A stretch of DNA of 64,000 nt from Chelativorans alearensis (GTDB lineage Bacteria; Pseudomonadota; Alphaproteobacteria; Rhizobiales; Rhizobiaceae): assembly GCF_010993735.1 (NCBI RefSeq), contig NZ_WQNI01000004.1, positions 62,001 to 126,000 of the forward strand. Reading direction: 5' to 3'. Each line of letters begins with the position of its first letter. Position 1 is the stretch's first letter. Shown here piece after piece: positions 35,001 to 43,172 of the stretch. The notes beneath the pieces are model-generated. The model was not told the DNA's origin. It worked only from the letters and a program-made list of their open reading frames with translations, and searched no databases. The position numbers were made by a program, and so were the translations under genes.

Positions 35001-37021
35001 TGCGGCTGTTTCTGCATCAGACGGCCTCGATTGGCCACCAGAAGCAGCCCGTCGTCGAAGGACATGACATTGGCGAGTGTGGCGGCGACGAACTCGCCGA
35101 CGCTGTGGCCGATCATCGCGGCGGGCACGAGCCCGCGGCTCATCCATAGGCGCGCCGTGGCGTATTCAATGAGATAGAGCCCGGGCTGGGCGATCTTCGT
35201 GTCGCGCAGGGCAGCCGACATCTCGTCGGTGGGATCGCCCGCGTGGCAGATGAATTTGCGCAGGTCGATGCCGGTTCGCGCTTCCAGAAGGCCGGTGCCA
35301 TGATCGATCCAGCGGGCGAATTCGGGCTCGCTGTCGTAGAGGGCGCCGCCCATGCCGACATATTGGGCGCCCTGGCCGGGAAACATGAAGATGACTGGCG
35401 GAGAGGTTTCCTCCGCTGTGCCGGCAAGCGGACGTTCGTTCTCGAGGCCGGCGGCGGCTTCTTCCACGTTTGTGGCGATTACCGCCGTGCGGTGCGCAAA
35501 ATGGTGCCGGCCGTTCTGAAGCGTGTAGGCGGCGGCAGGAAGCGGGATACCTGGATTGCGGCGGAGCGCATCGGCCAGGTTGCGGCGCATGACTGCGAGC
35601 GATGCTTCATTGCGCGCCGACAAAGGTATGATGTAATTTGCTTTTCCGTCTTCTTCTCCAGGTGAAGGAGCGGGCGGCGCCTCTTCCAGGACGAGGTGCA
35701 CATTCGTGCCGCCTACGCCGAAGGAACTGACGCCCGCCCGCCGCCGCGGGCCGTCTGCCGGCCACTCACAGAGCGCCCGCGGAATGTAGAAAGGGCTGTC
35801 GTCGAGATCGATGTGCGGATTGGGCGTGGAGAAATTCGCCATGGGCGGGATCTTGGCGCGGCGCAGCACCAGAGCTGCCTTGATGAGCCCCGCCACGCCG
35901 GCGGCCGCGTCCAGATGGCCGAAATTGCCCTTTACCGAGCCGAGTGCGCAGGACGATCTGGTGGAGACGTCGCCGAAGGCCTTCCTCAGGCCGGCGAACT
36001 CGATCGGGTCGCCCAGCGGCGTGGCGGTGCCGTGGCATTCGACATAGCCGATGGTGGAAGGCTCGATGCCGGCGTTGGCATATGCCGCGGTGATGGCTTC
36101 GGCTTGGCCCGTCACGCTCGGCGCGGTGTAGCCGACCTTGTCGGATCCGTCGTTGTTGACGCCGTAGCCGAGGATGACCGCGTGGATGTGGTCACCGTCG
36201 CGCAGCGCGTCGTCGAGGCGCTTCAGGAGCACAACGCCGGCACCGCTGCCGAAGACCGTGCCGGCCGCATCGGCATCGAAGGGACGGCAGAAGCCATCCG
36301 GGGAGGCCATGCCGCCTTCCTGATAGATGTAGCCGCGCTTCTGGGGAAAGGTGATCGACACACCGCCGGCCAGCGCCATGTCGCAGCTATAGGTCAGGAG
36401 GTTCTGGCAGGCCTGCGCGACCGCCAGGAGTGACGTCGAGCAGGCGGACTGGATGGTGAAGGCGGGGCCGCGCAGATTGAGCTTGTAGGCGACGCGTGTG
36501 GCAAGCGTGTCGTTGATCGAGCCGATCAGCTCGGAGAACATGCCGATCTGGTAGTTCGAGGTGAAGGCCTCGGCTTTTTCGCGGTCCGACAGCACATTGT
36601 TGATGAGGTAGGTGGCAAGCGCGGAACCGGCGAAGACACCCACCTGTCCAGGGCACGCATGGGGGTCGTAGCCGGCGCCTTCGATGGCCTCCCAGCAGAT
36701 CTCCATGAAGATGCGAAACTGCGGGTCGATGAGGGCGGCCTCGCGCGGATACATGCCGAAGAACTCGGCGTCGAACAGCTCTACATCGTCGAGATGGGGT
36801 CTCGCCGGTACGTAATCCTTGGCAGCGCGAACGTCGTCGCCGAAGGCGTCCTCGATCTCTTCTGGCGAGAAATGCGCGAATGCATGTCTGCCCTGGGCGA
36901 TAAGCTCCCAAAGTGCATCGACGGAGGGGGCGCCGGGAAAGCGGCCGGACATGCCGATGATCGCCACGCTGCCTATGCCTTCACCAGCAAGGGCTTCCAC
37001 CTGAGGTGATGTTTCGTTCAT
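29030..37021 (-). CDS. Hybrid PKS-NRPS: KS-AT-ACP-aminotransferase-C-A-PCP
   Basis: A 2663-aa cytoplasmic megasynthase. KS 15-450 has C194, H330 and H369. AT 543-840 has Ser640 in GHSVGE and HAFH (736-739), pointing to malonyl-CoA. The ACP Ser is S975. A Pro/Ala/Gln-rich linker runs 1016-1120. A class III aminotransferase (1160-1585) has PLP Lys K1415 in TYGKVLGGG. The C domain (1600-2030) has an intact HHIVCDG. The A domain (2050-2550) has TSGSTGTPKG and NGKLDRKAL; the binding-pocket residues read D-I-L-Q-M-C-M-I-W-K, close to the glycine-type code DILQLGLIWK. The PCP Ser is S2595. No KR, DH, ER or methyltransferase domain. The layout recalls the aminotransferase module of iturin/mycosubtilin synthetases. 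Confidence 0.95.
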   Translation of the reverse strand: MNETSPQVEALAGEGIGSVAIIGMSGRFPGAPSVDALWELIAQGRHAFAHFSPEEIEDAFGDDVRAAKDYVPARPHLDDVELFDAEFFGMYPREAALIDPQFRIFMEICWEAIEGAGYDPHACPGQVGVFAGSALATYLINNVLSDREKAEAFTSNYQIGMFSELIGSINDTLATRVAYKLNLRGPAFTIQSACSTSLLAVAQACQNLLTYSCDMALAGGVSITFPQKRGYIYQEGGMASPDGFCRPFDADAAGTVFGSGAGVVLLKRLDDALRDGDHIHAVILGYGVNNDGSDKVGYTAPSVTGQAEAITAAYANAGIEPSTIGYVECHGTATPLGDPIEFAGLRKAFGDVSTRSSCALGSVKGNFGHLDAAAGVAGLIKAALVLRRAKIPPMANFSTPNPHIDLDDSPFYIPRALCEWPADGPRRRAGVSSFGVGGTNVHLVLEEAPPAPSPGEEDGKANYIIPLSARNEASLAVMRRNLADALRRNPGIPLPAAAYTLQNGRHHFAHRTAVIATNVEEAAAGLENERPLAGTAEETSPPVIFMFPGQGAQYVGMGGALYDSEPEFARWIDHGTGLLEARTGIDLRKFICHAGDPTDEMSAALRDTKIAQPGLYLIEYATARLWMSRGLVPAAMIGHSVGEFVAATLANVMSFDDGLLLVANRGRLMQKQPQGAMVSIRAEAETVRVHLDEGVEIAAVNAPKLCVISGTFEAIDAACARLQEADIAFSRLHTSHAFHSAMMDKAAAALRKETGKLAYGTATIPYVSCTTGDWQTDALGTSPDYWAQHCRDAVRFADGLATVCRDRRPVLLEVGPGRTLSVFAAQTINRGDLAAIVQSLPEHDRASAAPATFAEAHARLWISGCDLDWPQLPTSAQRRLPLPTYAFQRQKHWIEAPRPNRQVSIAAEATAPQANAPRPAPAHGTDTMNVVTQIPSENRIERLEAALLCLLAEMSGEELASDAAGATFLELGFDSLFIGQFAQKIEKQYKVKLSFRELLSSIPTVGALARHLDAEIPPDALQPAAAPAAQPPVPAIQAPMVPTATPSAPAAAGLEGLFQSQLQMMQQLFAQQLQAAQTLGATVPPPAPQQTSPQSTISANPPATEAAKPEEAETGSGRPRLYKPGMRLSDGELTPQKRAFIAELAERYAARNARSKAFTEANRRRLADPRAASGFRAEWKEIVFPVVSDRSKGSRIWDIDGNEYIDLVNGMGQTAFGHAPDFVVKAMIDQVDSGFAIGPQTPLAGEVAELIGEMTGHERVTFCNTGSEAVMAAMRVARTVTGREKVVVFGNDYHGQFDEVLVKGRSRSGAPTALPIAAGIPPTSLSNMTVLTYGAPESLDWIRANAEDIAAVIIEPVQSRHPELRPVEFVRELRRIATEGEFALVFDEVVTGFRVHPGGMQAVWGIRGDMATYGKVLGGGMPIGVLAGDSRFMDALDGGHWTYGDDSVPMVAPTFFAGTFVRHPVTLAAAKAVLQHIKGEGQALYGRVADRTQLLVEELNADLARRGIAGTVNGYASWFVTDFGSLDPLGALFYPHARMQGIHVQDGYPCFLTTVHTEEDFQRISDVFRNSLDALQAAGVLAPSEGKTLAAAPVPTAGEAVTSAELTEAQKEIWLAAQAGDEASCSFNESFNLTLEGILNKEALRRALDLVIERHDALHIRFSRAGDRLEIIPNFRISMEFKDYAGDPDPEAELEEIVAEEAYTPFDLVTGPLARTRLVRLAADRHVLVFTAHHIVCDGWSTNVIVEELAAAYSAFVSNREPNLPPALSFAAHAGNLAKAETNAATEDFWLKQFETVPELAELPTDRPRPERRTFAGGTCTAHIEKETYKRLKKAGAKSGATMFSTLLAALQVMIARLSGSTDIVIAVPSAGQSLLGDQTLVGHCVNLLPLRQEVDAGVPFEKHLRATQQGVLQAFEHQDYTYGTMVRKLGLKRDPSRLPLTEIQFNLERTARNAGFEGLSAQIAPNPKAFSNFDMFLNMIESEDGIRIDVDYNGDVFDRATIERWLEHFNTLVSAIADDIGRKVVDLPLLSDDQENWLVNEINQTAAEYERDRFVFELFARKAGEHPDAIAAEHGGASITYGALEARSNQLARHIQARLFIPGQRVALALDRSIEMLIALLAIMKAGHAYVPLDPDHPEARLRQTMEAADISALVCGSDAIAKLATKNTCVIRMDTEQAKIEAQDAAPLELQVADAGSAAYIIFTSGSTGTPKGVEVSHRSLVNFLTSMAREPGFTPQDALLAVTTISFDIAGLELYLPLIVGGKVVIADRAQVQDGFALVELLKTCGATVLQATPTLWQMLVEAGLSDRPRLKMLCGGEPLPKELARALLKIGGELWNMYGPTETTIWSSLARVEDDDNPIHIGHPIANTQLYILDGHDRIAPVGVVGELCIGGDGLANGYFNRLDLTEAAFRPVRIGGKLPRGLYKTGDVGRRLPDGTLQLLGRRDNQIKLRGFRIELGDIEAVIDRKDGIRQCAVVAAQNRNGDRQLVCHFVPADGSEPSAEELASHAKAHLPGHMVPSFWVATSELPRTANGKLDRKALERLGVPQRETAPIRTKPRTPMEERLSHIWKEVLEIGEIGVDENLYALGADSLSIFRIAARMMDDGLPLEAKHLLRHPTISELASYAEEQDEAPINGTAPHIPSLREFRNGARRGMERPS

Positions 37022-38958
37022 GAGGCGCTCCGGCGGAATTGGGACATCATCCTTTTTCTCAAGTCCGCCCGCGCTTGGACGGAGGTGGCGGACGCCGCAC
37101 CTGGCCCGCCATTACCGAGATGATGTGCCAGGCTTCGGATGTTGGGATGCTGGAAGACTGCCACGACGTCGATCGAACGTTTGAGGGCTTCCTCCAGCGC
37201 GGCGTGTACGCGGATGAGCTGCATGGAGGTGCCGCCGAGATCGAAGAAGTTCTGGTCCATGCCTATGTCGGCCCTGCCGAGCACCTCTTGCCAGAGCTTC
37301 GTCAGCAGCGCTGCGGTGTCTCCGGTAGGTGGCGGTGCTGCCGGCGCAGCTGCTTCCAGCCGGGGAAGGGGAAGCTGCGAGCGGTCGATCTTGCCGGCCT
37401 GGTTCATGGGGAACCGGTCGAGCACGACCGCATGACTCGGGATCATGTGCGCAGGCAGCACCATCTTCAGCGAAGAGAGAACCGCTGTTGCGAAGTCGGT
37501 TTCACTCATCGCTATCGGAGGCTGGGGCCGCAGATAGGCGACGATCCGTTTGGCGCCGGTGCTGCCCTCATGGCAGACCGCCACGGCATCGGCGAGGCGT
37601 GCGTCCCGGCGCAGCGCCGCCTCAATCTCGTCGAGCTCTATACGCTTTCCGTCAATTTTGATCTGCCGGTCCAGGCGTCCCCTGAAGTGCAGGATCCCTT
37701 CGCTGTCCATCATGGCGAGATCGCCGGTGAGGTAGCAGCGCAAAGAGGTTCCGTCGGCTGTATGGATGGTGACGAAGCGCTCGCGCGTGAGGTCGGGCCG
37801 GTTGAGATAGCCGATCGCCAGACCGTCGCCCGACACCGCCAGCTGCCCCTCCGAACCCGGCGGCAGCTCGCGGAGATGCTCGTCGAGGATGTGGATACGG
37901 CTGTGAGCGATGCTACGCCCGATGGGAATTTCATCGCCTTTGAAATCCGACGGTATGGTGTAGGCCGAGGCCATGACGGTCACTTCCGTAGGGCCGTAGG
38001 CGTTTGTGAGGATGCAATCGGGGTTGTTTCGCAGGAACCGCTTAGCGTGGTCGGCCGAGGCAACCTCGCCGCCGAACAGCACATGCCTCAATGAGGCAAG
38101 CCGGCTACCCCAATGATCGACCAGCAAGTGGAAAAGGCCCGTCGTCAGCAGCATGACGGTGACACGATTGTCGTCGATGGCCTGGGCAATGCGCGGCAGC
38201 GACAGCGTGCGGTCGCCTATTCCCAGCAGTGTGCAGCCGTTGAGCAGTGCGCCCCAGATCTCGAAGGTCGCCGCGTCGAAGGAGATCGTGGCCGTGTGCA
38301 GGACGACGTCGTCGGGCCCGAAACGAATGTAGTTCTGGTCACGTACGAGGCGGGCAATGCCACGATGGGGGATGACGACACCTTTGGGCCGGCCGGTCGA
38401 GCCGGAGGTGTACATGACATAGGCGGCATCGCCGCCTGAGACATCGGGCAAATCCTGAGGCGGGCCTTCTTCTGCGCTTTCCAGAAGGCGGTCGAGGTCT
38501 GCTACAGCGCCGGCGGTCGGAATCGCGCGGATCGCCGCGGCGCTCTCCTTATCGACCAGGATAAGCTTGGGATCGCAGTCGCCGATCATATAGCCGAGAT
38601 GCTCGGCGGGATAGGACGGGTCGAAGGGAGCGTAGGCCGCTCCCGATTTGAGGATCGCCAGCTTGGCGACTATCGTGTTCAGCGCACGTGGCAGAAAGAG
38701 GCCGACGACGTCGCCCTTCGCCACCCCAAGCCGCATCAGTTCGCCGGCGAGCGCGGAGGACCGACGGTCGAGCTCGGCGTAGGTGAGGCGGGTGCTGCCG
38801 AATTGGACGGCTATTGCATACGGCCGCAGCGAAGCCTGCTCGCTCACGAGATCATGAATGCTGCGCCAGCGCTCGTAGCTGTTTCGCGCCTGAAAAACGG
38901 GGCGCGCCGCCGTCGCGCGTCCATTAAGAAATTCCACCCGCCCTTCATTGCTGTTCAT
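37018..38958 (-). CDS. NRPS loading protein: adenylation-PCP
   Basis: A 646-aa starter module. The adenylation domain (about 35-530) has TSGSTGRPKG (184-193), YGPTE, the TGD motif and AGKIDRSQL (K523). The pocket residues read D-A-F-L-V-F-A-V-M-K; the leading Asp (D228) fits an alpha-amino acid and the rest is hydrophobic, but I cannot name the substrate. The PCP has LGGTS with S578. With no condensation domain it most likely loads the first residue, which the KS of the next protein extends. It is the first gene of the operon and overlaps the next by ATGA. AAGGTG lies about 10 nt before its ATG. Confidence 0.93.
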   Translation of the reverse strand: MNSNEGRVEFLNGRATAARPVFQARNSYERWRSIHDLVSEQASLRPYAIAVQFGSTRLTYAELDRRSSALAGELMRLGVAKGDVVGLFLPRALNTIVAKLAILKSGAAYAPFDPSYPAEHLGYMIGDCDPKLILVDKESAAAIRAIPTAGAVADLDRLLESAEEGPPQDLPDVSGGDAAYVMYTSGSTGRPKGVVIPHRGIARLVRDQNYIRFGPDDVVLHTATISFDAATFEIWGALLNGCTLLGIGDRTLSLPRIAQAIDDNRVTVMLLTTGLFHLLVDHWGSRLASLRHVLFGGEVASADHAKRFLRNNPDCILTNAYGPTEVTVMASAYTIPSDFKGDEIPIGRSIAHSRIHILDEHLRELPPGSEGQLAVSGDGLAIGYLNRPDLTRERFVTIHTADGTSLRCYLTGDLAMMDSEGILHFRGRLDRQIKIDGKRIELDEIEAALRRDARLADAVAVCHEGSTGAKRIVAYLRPQPPIAMSETDFATAVLSSLKMVLPAHMIPSHAVVLDRFPMNQAGKIDRSQLPLPRLEAAAPAAPPPTGDTAALLTKLWQEVLGRADIGMDQNFFDLGGTSMQLIRVHAALEEALKRSIDVVAVFQHPNIRSLAHHLGNGGPGAASATSVQARADLRKRMMSQFRRSAS

Positions 38959-39239
38959 TCCAGCACCCCACCTTCAAGGTGATCTGCGCCGACCGCGGAG
39001 ATTGCCCCTGAGAAACCTGCTGCTCCAGATAGAATGCAAGAAAATCAATGATTTCCCGCGTTCTCCAGTGCAAGGATTTCATGCGTGAGAGAAAAGGAAC
39101 AGATATTCATCCGGATGAGGCTTTCCTGACCGGAAGCTGTATGTGGATTGTGTTTTAGATCATTCGGCGAGGACGCGCTTCACACCCAAGCCAGCGCTGT
39201 TCCAAAAGCATTAAATGACTGCCCAACGATCTCCAAATC
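38959..39239 (-). promoter_or_regulatory. Upstream region of the PKS-NRPS operon
   Basis: This 281-bp gap, AT-richer than its surroundings, must hold the operon promoter. CACCTTCAAGGTG (38969-38981, arms of 6 bp, 1-nt centre) covers the Shine-Dalgarno AAGGTG of the first synthetase gene. A second short dyad, AAATCAATGATTT, lies at 39042-39054. Either could be an operator. No clear sigma-70 boxes were identified. Confidence 0.4.
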
Positions 39240-40079
39240 TCAGTCGGCGCGATAGGCGCGTACATAGTCCACATCCATGTGGGATGGGTCGAGGGTATCG
39301 TTTTTCGTCGGTCCGTCGACCAGTGCGAGGTTGACCAGGATGTAGAGCGGCTGCCGGTGCTCTTCCTGGGTCTCTGTCTTCCACACGAGCTCGCGGTCGA
39401 AATAGAAGCGGATCCAGTCACGGTCGATCTTGACGCCGTAGGTATGGAAGTCGCCGGGGTCGGCATCGCCAAAAACCTCGTTGCGCATGTAGCGCGAATA
39501 GTGCCGGCCGTCGCGATGCCACACATGGACGACGGATGAGTAGCCGTCCGGCTTGTCGCCGTAGAATTCGATTACGTCTATTTCGGCGGTGAAGCGGGAC
39601 CGGTCCTTACCGATCAGCCAGAAGGCGGGCCACACGCCCGGACCCACCGGCAGGCGGGCGCGCATTTCGAAATAGCCGTATTGCTGCGCAAAGCCGTTTC
39701 CCTTCGGGTCGACGGATGCCAGCAGTCCGGAACGCCATTCGCCCTCGGCGTCCCTTTTCGCCTCGATGCGCAGGATGCCGTCGTCAACGGTGAAGGGGCG
39801 TTCCTCGGGGTCGGCGAAACGGGCACCGCCGAAGTCTCCGGACCAGGGCGTGTGCGCGATCCAACGCGTGCCTGGCCCCCAAGCGGAGACGCTGAGGGTA
39901 TCGAACTCCTCCTCAAAGGAGACGCTCATCTCCTCCAGATCGAGCCTGTCCTCCGCCGAGCCGGCGATGCCGGGAGAGGCAATCATTGCCGCAAGGGCAG
40001 CCGCGGCAAGGAGCACCCTACCTCCGCCACCATATCGAACGTTGCGTGTCTTGAGGGGGATTTGTTCCGGAGAATTCAT
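39240..40079 (-). CDS. Glycoside hydrolase family 16 (ExoK/ExsH-like beta-glucanase)
   Basis: A 279-aa exported endoglycanase. A signal peptide (VLLAAAALAAMIASPGIAGSA) precedes the GH16 domain, which has the catalytic motif EIDVIE (E-x-D-x-x-E) and typical neighbours YGYFEMRARLPVGPGVWPAFWL and DFHTYGVKID. Rhizobial enzymes of this family cut nascent exopolysaccharide into shorter chains. AGGAGGT lies 7 nt before the ATG at 40079, which fixes the start; an 82-codon upstream extension is not real. It is divergent from the polymerase gene and ends just before the PKS-NRPS promoter region. Confidence 0.9.
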   Translation of the reverse strand: MNSPEQIPLKTRNVRYGGGGRVLLAAAALAAMIASPGIAGSAEDRLDLEEMSVSFEEEFDTLSVSAWGPGTRWIAHTPWSGDFGGARFADPEERPFTVDDGILRIEAKRDAEGEWRSGLLASVDPKGNGFAQQYGYFEMRARLPVGPGVWPAFWLIGKDRSRFTAEIDVIEFYGDKPDGYSSVVHVWHRDGRHYSRYMRNEVFGDADPGDFHTYGVKIDRDWIRFYFDRELVWKTETQEEHRQPLYILVNLALVDGPTKNDTLDPSHMDVDYVRAYRAD

Positions 40080-40239
40080 ATGACTACCTCCTGGCCCAGC
40101 ATACTTCATGGGCGAAGGCCGCAACCAGACGGGCGAACGGTGCGCGCCATACATCATAAGCAGTACCGGGGGTGGAACGACGGCGTGGGGGAACGGTGAT
40201 AATTTATGCCGCTTCCGGATAAGGGGCGGGGAACGCCGC

Positions 40240-41700
40240 ATGAATTTCGAGTTGCTCGGCATTGTGACGATGGTTCTTGGGGTGACCGTTCTGTTCGCCC
40301 CGATCCGCAGAGCTTTCTCCATCATGGTCCTGTCGACGCTTTTCGGCGCGGCGGCGGCTTTCAGCCTGCCGGGGTTGGGCGGGGCCTCGGTGCTCGTGCC
40401 GAGCCTGTTCCTGGTCTTCTACTCCCTGCGCCTGTTCATGGCGTTCGGGGAGGGGCCGGTGTTGGCTGCCGTGGCTGCGCCGCGTGCCGGGTTCTGGCTT
40501 CTGCTTTTGACGGTATATGCGCTCGTCACAGCGGTGTTCTTCCCGCGGCTTCTGGAGGGGATGACGGAGACGATGGTCGTGCAGCGGATAGCGGCCGGAC
40601 GCAGCGCCATTTCCATGGTTCCGTTGGCACCGTCCACAGCCAACATAACACAGGCTGTCTACGCGCTGGGTGGGCTGGTCTGCTTCGCCTTCACCGTCGC
40701 CTATCTTCGCCGCGTCGGCTCGCTTGCCCATCTTGCCAGCGTGGTCCTTGTGCTGGGGGCGGCGAACCTGGTTTTCGCTCTGCTCGACGTGGTCACCTAC
40801 TATTCGGGGGCCGCATATCTGTTCGACTATGTCCGCACAGCCAATTACGCTTTGCTGACCGGCGCCGAGAAAGCCGGCTTCAAGCGCATTTCGGGCACGT
40901 TTCCCGAAGCTTCGGCCTTTGCCGGCTACACCGTGGTGCTGTTCGCCTTCATTGCCAGCCTCTGGCTCGACCGGGTGCGCTCCTGGACCAGCGGCTTGTT
41001 AGCCGGCCTGCTCCTTGTCGTGCTGCTCCTGGCGACGTCCACAACCGGGCTCGTCGCCCTTATGGCCGTCGTTCTGTTCCTCGGCCTGAGATCGGCACGG
41101 GGATCGGTCGGCAGGAAGCCCGTGGGTAGGCCCGTCTTTCTGACGGGGACGGTGTTTGGGATTCCACTCATTATCTTACTTGCCGTCATCCTCATGCCCG
41201 AGGCGGTGGATCAGATTATGGATTTCCTCGACGAGATCCTGTTTTCCAAGCTCGAGAGCCAATCCGGGCGGGAACGCTTCATGTGGAACGCCGTCGCCTA
41301 TCAGGCCTTTCTGGATACGTGGGGGCTTGGTGCGGGACTGGGGAGCGCCCGCGCATCGAGCTATCTTCTCGTGCTTCTGTCCAACGTCGGCCTGCTGGGC
41401 ACGGTCATATTCTTCATCTTCTTCGGCTCCATCCTGTTTTCGCGCGTGGGAACGGGCGGTGCCGGCCAGGAGATGGACGACAAGATCGCCAGGGCCGCAA
41501 AAGCCGGACTGGTCGCCGGTCTCGCCGAAGCGCTGATTTCCGGGACCGTTTATGATCTTGGGTTGATGTTCTACCTGCTGGCCGGTGCGGTGGCGGCGAT
41601 GCACATGCCGGTTCCCAGCGTAAGGAGAACGCGGGTGCGGGAAATGTCTTTCCAGAAGCATGAAGCGCCGGCCATGCCTTCCACGAGGGAAAGCCATTGA
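40240..41700 (+). CDS. O-antigen ligase/polymerase family (Wzy, ExoQ-like)
   Basis: A 486-aa polytopic membrane protein with about eleven hydrophobic segments and a large periplasmic stretch that includes RISGTFPEASAFAGY, the typical region of Wzy/WaaL polymerases. It should join repeat units in the periplasm. GGGGCGGGG precedes the ATG at 40240. The stop overlaps the TTG start of the pyruvyl transferase gene (TTGA). No other Wzy-like gene is in the window, so this is the polymerase of the pathway. Confidence 0.85.
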   Translation: MNFELLGIVTMVLGVTVLFAPIRRAFSIMVLSTLFGAAAAFSLPGLGGASVLVPSLFLVFYSLRLFMAFGEGPVLAAVAAPRAGFWLLLLTVYALVTAVFFPRLLEGMTETMVVQRIAAGRSAISMVPLAPSTANITQAVYALGGLVCFAFTVAYLRRVGSLAHLASVVLVLGAANLVFALLDVVTYYSGAAYLFDYVRTANYALLTGAEKAGFKRISGTFPEASAFAGYTVVLFAFIASLWLDRVRSWTSGLLAGLLLVVLLLATSTTGLVALMAVVLFLGLRSARGSVGRKPVGRPVFLTGTVFGIPLIILLAVILMPEAVDQIMDFLDEILFSKLESQSGRERFMWNAVAYQAFLDTWGLGAGLGSARASSYLLVLLSNVGLLGTVIFFIFFGSILFSRVGTGGAGQEMDDKIARAAKAGLVAGLAEALISGTVYDLGLMFYLLAGAVAAMHMPVPSVRRTRVREMSFQKHEAPAMPSTRESH

Positions 41701-42962
41701 AGATACTGGTCTTCAACGTCAAATACAGCCCCAACCTCGGCGACGGTATTCTGGCCGAGTGCCTCGAGAGCGCGCTGCGACGGAACGGTTGCGAGGTCGA
41801 GACGATCGATCTCGCCGGCCGCTGTGCCTATGGGGGCGCGGGAGGCGGCCGCATGGGGGCGCTCGCGATACTGGGAGTGTTGCCACCGCGCCTGCGCAGG
41901 GCGGCGGTTGCATTCGTGCTCGGGCGCAGGTTGCGGGGTCTGCACGGTGGATGGCAGGCTCGCGTTGAGATGGCGGATGCAGTGGTGATCGGCGGTGGCA
42001 ATCTCTTCCAGGACGACGACTTGAACTTCCCTCTCAAGATTGCGGCGGTGCTGGAGTGCGCATGTCGCACCAAGCGACCGCTCGCCGTCTTTGCCGTCGG
42101 CGTCACCGCCCACTGGTCGGACCGCGCGGCAAAGCTTTTCGGCAGGCTGCGCGGCTGCCGGATCTTTCACGTATCGGTTCGCGACCATGCCGCACGGGAC
42201 AGCTGGATCGCCCATTTCGGCCGCCATCACGATGTGGAGGTCTGTCCCGATCCCGGCCTGCTGGCATGCGACCTGCCGCGGGCTGGAGAGGTGGAGCCCG
42301 CGGTCGACCGTCCGCTTATCGGCGTATGCGTCACGCATCCGCTCGTCTTGCGGCGGCATGCGGCCATCGCCGACGCACAGATTCCACTTTTGACAGTGGG
42401 CGAGTACCGGCAACTAGCGGAGTGGCTGATCAATGCCGGCTATAAGGTCCTGCTGTTCACCAATGGCGCCAGCGAGGACCAGCAGTTTCTCGAGCGTATT
42501 CTTCGAGACCCTGCTTGCGCCGCGCACCTGGCTGCGGGGCGGCTTGTGGCAGCGGCTCCCCCGCGCGCACCGGCGGATCTCGTCGGGATTTTACGGCGGC
42601 CTGCCGCCGTTGTCGCCCATCGGCTGCACGCCTGCATCGCCTCCTATTCGCTGGGTACCCCGCAGATTGGTCTCGGCTGGGACCGCAAGGTGGAGAGCTT
42701 TTTCAGATCCGTCGGCCGCGAGGACTTCTTTGTTCAAGGAAACGTCCCGCCGCAGGAGATCGGCACGCTTGTCTTGAAGGCAATGGATGAGGGCATCGAC
42801 ATGGAAGCACATGGCAGGCATCTCGAGCATGCCAGGCGGGCGGTAGCACTGCTTGTCGAGAAGATGCGGAAAATGACCTGTCAGATGGATGTCGGCCAGA
42901 CGGATGTCGTTGCCAATCAACCTTTGGACAATCGTCGCCAGATGGACGCCGCAGGCCCATGA
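41697..42962 (+). CDS. Polysaccharide pyruvyl transferase
   Basis: A 421-aa cytoplasmic enzyme that adds a pyruvate ketal from phosphoenolpyruvate to a sugar of the repeat unit. Features are KYSPNLGDGILAECLE near the start, VVIGGGNLFQDDDLNF, and the C-terminal HRLHACIASYSLGTPQIGL. The start is a TTG coupled to the polymerase stop, with GAGGGAAAG upstream. The last 40 residues lack conserved features. About 210 bp without a gene follow it (42963-43172). Confidence 0.88.
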   Translation: MKILVFNVKYSPNLGDGILAECLESALRRNGCEVETIDLAGRCAYGGAGGGRMGALAILGVLPPRLRRAAVAFVLGRRLRGLHGGWQARVEMADAVVIGGGNLFQDDDLNFPLKIAAVLECACRTKRPLAVFAVGVTAHWSDRAAKLFGRLRGCRIFHVSVRDHAARDSWIAHFGRHHDVEVCPDPGLLACDLPRAGEVEPAVDRPLIGVCVTHPLVLRRHAAIADAQIPLLTVGEYRQLAEWLINAGYKVLLFTNGASEDQQFLERILRDPACAAHLAAGRLVAAAPPRAPADLVGILRRPAAVVAHRLHACIASYSLGTPQIGLGWDRKVESFFRSVGREDFFVQGNVPPQEIGTLVLKAMDEGIDMEAHGRHLEHARRAVALLVEKMRKMTCQMDVGQTDVVANQPLDNRRQMDAAGP

Positions 42963-43172
42963 ATGTTCGGCCGAAGGCTTCGAAGACCCTGATCACCAAG
43001 ATGTGATCCTTGGGCACAGCGCGCTGTTTGCCTTGAGACGGTTGACGATAGAAGCGGAGAATGACCGAGAAACGTAGGCGCTACCACCTTAGGAGAAATG
43101 CCTGGGGAAATTTGCTCGTGTTATAAATGAGATAGTTCAAGAATAAGTAGCATACCGGTAAGAGGTGGGGGT

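Noticed and set aside
39041-39054. AAAATCAATGATTT as a Crp/Fnr-type site
   Set aside because: The arms do not match the TTGAT-N4-ATCAA or TGTGA-N6-TCACA patterns; kept only as a short dyad.
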